This document shows, piece after piece, positions 4,837 through 5,792 of a stretch of 5,792 nucleotides of DNA. Both the position numbers and the translations under genes were made by a program. The stretch is from the NCBI GenBank assembly GCA_002389175.1, contig DGNZ01000366.1:1-5792 (forward strand), written 5' to 3'. Under the pieces are notes generated by a model, which was not told the DNA's origin, did no database searches, and saw only the letters and a list, made by a program, of their open reading frames with translations. Source of the stretch: Rhodospirillaceae bacterium UBA4479 (GTDB lineage: Bacteria > Pseudomonadota > Alphaproteobacteria > Rhodospirillales > Casp-alpha2). The stretch's first letter is position 1; each line of letters begins with the position of its first letter.

Positions 4837-5792
4837 CTAGATCACCATGCAAAGTCGCAAAGCATCGTAAATTGCCGCGTGAATATTGCGACTGGAAACC
4901 GCATCACCAATTCGAAACAACTGGAACGTACCATCTGGATTGGTTTTAACTTGTTGGGGGGCACCGTTTTTTAGTGCGGGGACGTCAATAGCACCCAGAT
5001 TGAGGCTGCTAGGTTTAAGATCAAAATACAAATCATCCATCGGCAAGGTGCCATGCTCTATGATAACCTGATCGACCAAGCGATCCTCGGTTTTGGATGA
5101 ATAATCAGATCCAATTTCAGCGATCAACTGATTGCCGTCTTTGCGGATGCCAACCAGCCGTTTGTTAATCGTGATCCGAACGCCATGCTCATCAAAGCAT
5201 TCTGCATACTTGGCATGATTGAGCCCGCCGATATCTGCAGCAAAATATCGCTCAGGAGTGACGATTTCCAATTCGCTTCCCGCTAATGCGATGGCTTCAG
5301 CCCCGGCTAAACCTGGGTGTGCTGCGTTGTCGTCAAACAAAAGTACTCGTCCCGCAGGTGCCACGTCACCTGATAGAATATCCCAAGTGGAAGCGGCATG
5401 CGCCGCCCCCGGCACTATATCCGTATTGGGAAGTCCCCCTGTCGCCACAATGACCACATCTGCAGACAGTGCCATGATGTCATCAGCCTCGACATATTGA
5501 TTGAAATGGAAATTGACGCCGCCCTTTTCACACTGTGCGATCCGCCAATCGACAATTCCTATCAGTTCCGATCGGCGTTTAACCCGAGCCGCCAACAAAA
5601 TCTGACCACCTGCCTGTGGTGCGGCCTCAAACACATCAACTTGATGGCCTCGTGCTGCCAGCACCCGTGCGGCTTCTAACCCTGCAGGACCTGCGCCAAT
5701 GACAACGCATTTGTTCTTCTCACCCTCACTAACAGGTACAACATGCGGGATAGTGGCTTCTCGCCCTGTCGCAGGGTTGTGAATGCAAAGCG
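4837..5792 (-). CDS. NADH:flavin oxidoreductase / trimethylamine dehydrogenase-like demethylase, C-terminal part (cut by window edge)
   Basis: The frame is open from the window edge, giving 317 visible residues; family members have about 650-730, so the N-terminal FMN-binding barrel lies outside. The first visible residues, LCIHNPATGRE, correspond to the linker whose cysteine (C2 of the visible part) is normally the last [4Fe-4S] ligand. An FAD/ADP Rossmann motif GAGPAG (32-37) follows, with E55 at the end of the second strand and GGQI at 61-64. ATGG is at 116-119, LLFDDNAAHPGLAGAEA (150-166) marks the second nucleotide-binding-like domain, and FRIGDAVSSRNIHAAIYDAL (292-311) is the C-terminal flavin contact. 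The family includes trimethylamine, dimethylamine and histamine dehydrogenases, 2,4-dienoyl-CoA reductase, N-methylproline demethylase and DgcA. The ending is most like the demethylase branch (inference). Neighbouring serine and possible glycine genes favour an N-methylglycine-type substrate. An in-frame GTG at 5664 lies past the Rossmann motif and is not the start. Confidence 0.88.
   Translation of the reverse strand, partial: LCIHNPATGREATIPHVVPVSEGEKNKCVVIGAGPAGLEAARVLAARGHQVDVFEAAPQAGGQILLAARVKRRSELIGIVDWRIAQCEKGGVNFHFNQYVEADDIMALSADVVIVATGGLPNTDIVPGAAHAASTWDILSGDVAPAGRVLLFDDNAAHPGLAGAEAIALAGSELEIVTPERYFAADIGGLNHAKYAECFDEHGVRITINKRLVGIRKDGNQLIAEIGSDYSSKTEDRLVDQVIIEHGTLPMDDLYFDLKPSSLNLGAIDVPALKNGAPQQVKTNPDGTFQLFRIGDAVSSRNIHAAIYDALRLCMVI

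Noticed and set aside
4837..5664. Flavoprotein starting at the GTG at 5664
   Set aside because: The frame continues upstream through the Rossmann motif GAGPAG and the CIHNPATGRE linker to the window edge, so the gene is truncated by the window and 5664 is internal.

Overview
The window looks like chromosomal DNA from an alphaproteobacterium, possibly marine. This rests on about 50% G+C by eye, compact gene packing, clear Shine-Dalgarno sites and the style of the protein families. The assignment is an inference and I cannot narrow it further. I see no mobile element, tRNA, rRNA or CRISPR array.

Layout. (1) Positions 1-66, minus strand: the first 22 codons of a glutathione S-transferase-like protein that runs off the left edge. 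(2) 67-162: a short divergent intergenic region. (3) 163-906, plus: a short-chain dehydrogenase/reductase-fold protein with three of its four catalytic positions replaced. (4) 930-2312, minus: a complete single-chain [4Fe-4S] L-serine ammonia-lyase ending in the family's terminal cysteine. In front of it, at 2312-2404, is a possible 30-codon leader ORF whose stop overlaps the lyase start (TAATG). (5) 2313-2555: a divergent control region with a good sigma-70-like promoter for the plus-strand genes and a 21-bp near-perfect dyad. (6) 2556-3515 and 3482-4156, plus: the alpha and beta subunits of a divergent class I fumarase/L(+)-tartrate dehydratase-type hydro-lyase, overlapping by 34 bp. (7) 4153-4788, minus: a TRIC/UPF0126 membrane protein whose stop shares TTAA with the beta-subunit stop. 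(8) 4837-5792, minus, cut by the right edge: the C-terminal FAD/ADP-binding half of a trimethylamine-dehydrogenase/DgcA-like demethylase flavoprotein.

How the genes may work together. Serine lyase gives pyruvate from serine. UPF0126 proteins include a member assigned as a glycine transporter. The flavoprotein family includes enzymes that demethylate dimethylglycine, N-methylproline and methylamines. A route from N-methylated amine to glycine to serine to pyruvate, with a C4 hydro-lyase alongside, is a reasonable hypothesis; it is inferred from neighbourhood and not proven by sequence. At least two of the enzymes, and probably three, carry oxygen-sensitive [4Fe-4S] clusters. The most unusual points are the SDR with a dismantled active site, the coupled leader ORF and dyad before the serine lyase, and the non-standard active-site motifs and extra CxxxCxxC cysteines in the hydro-lyase.
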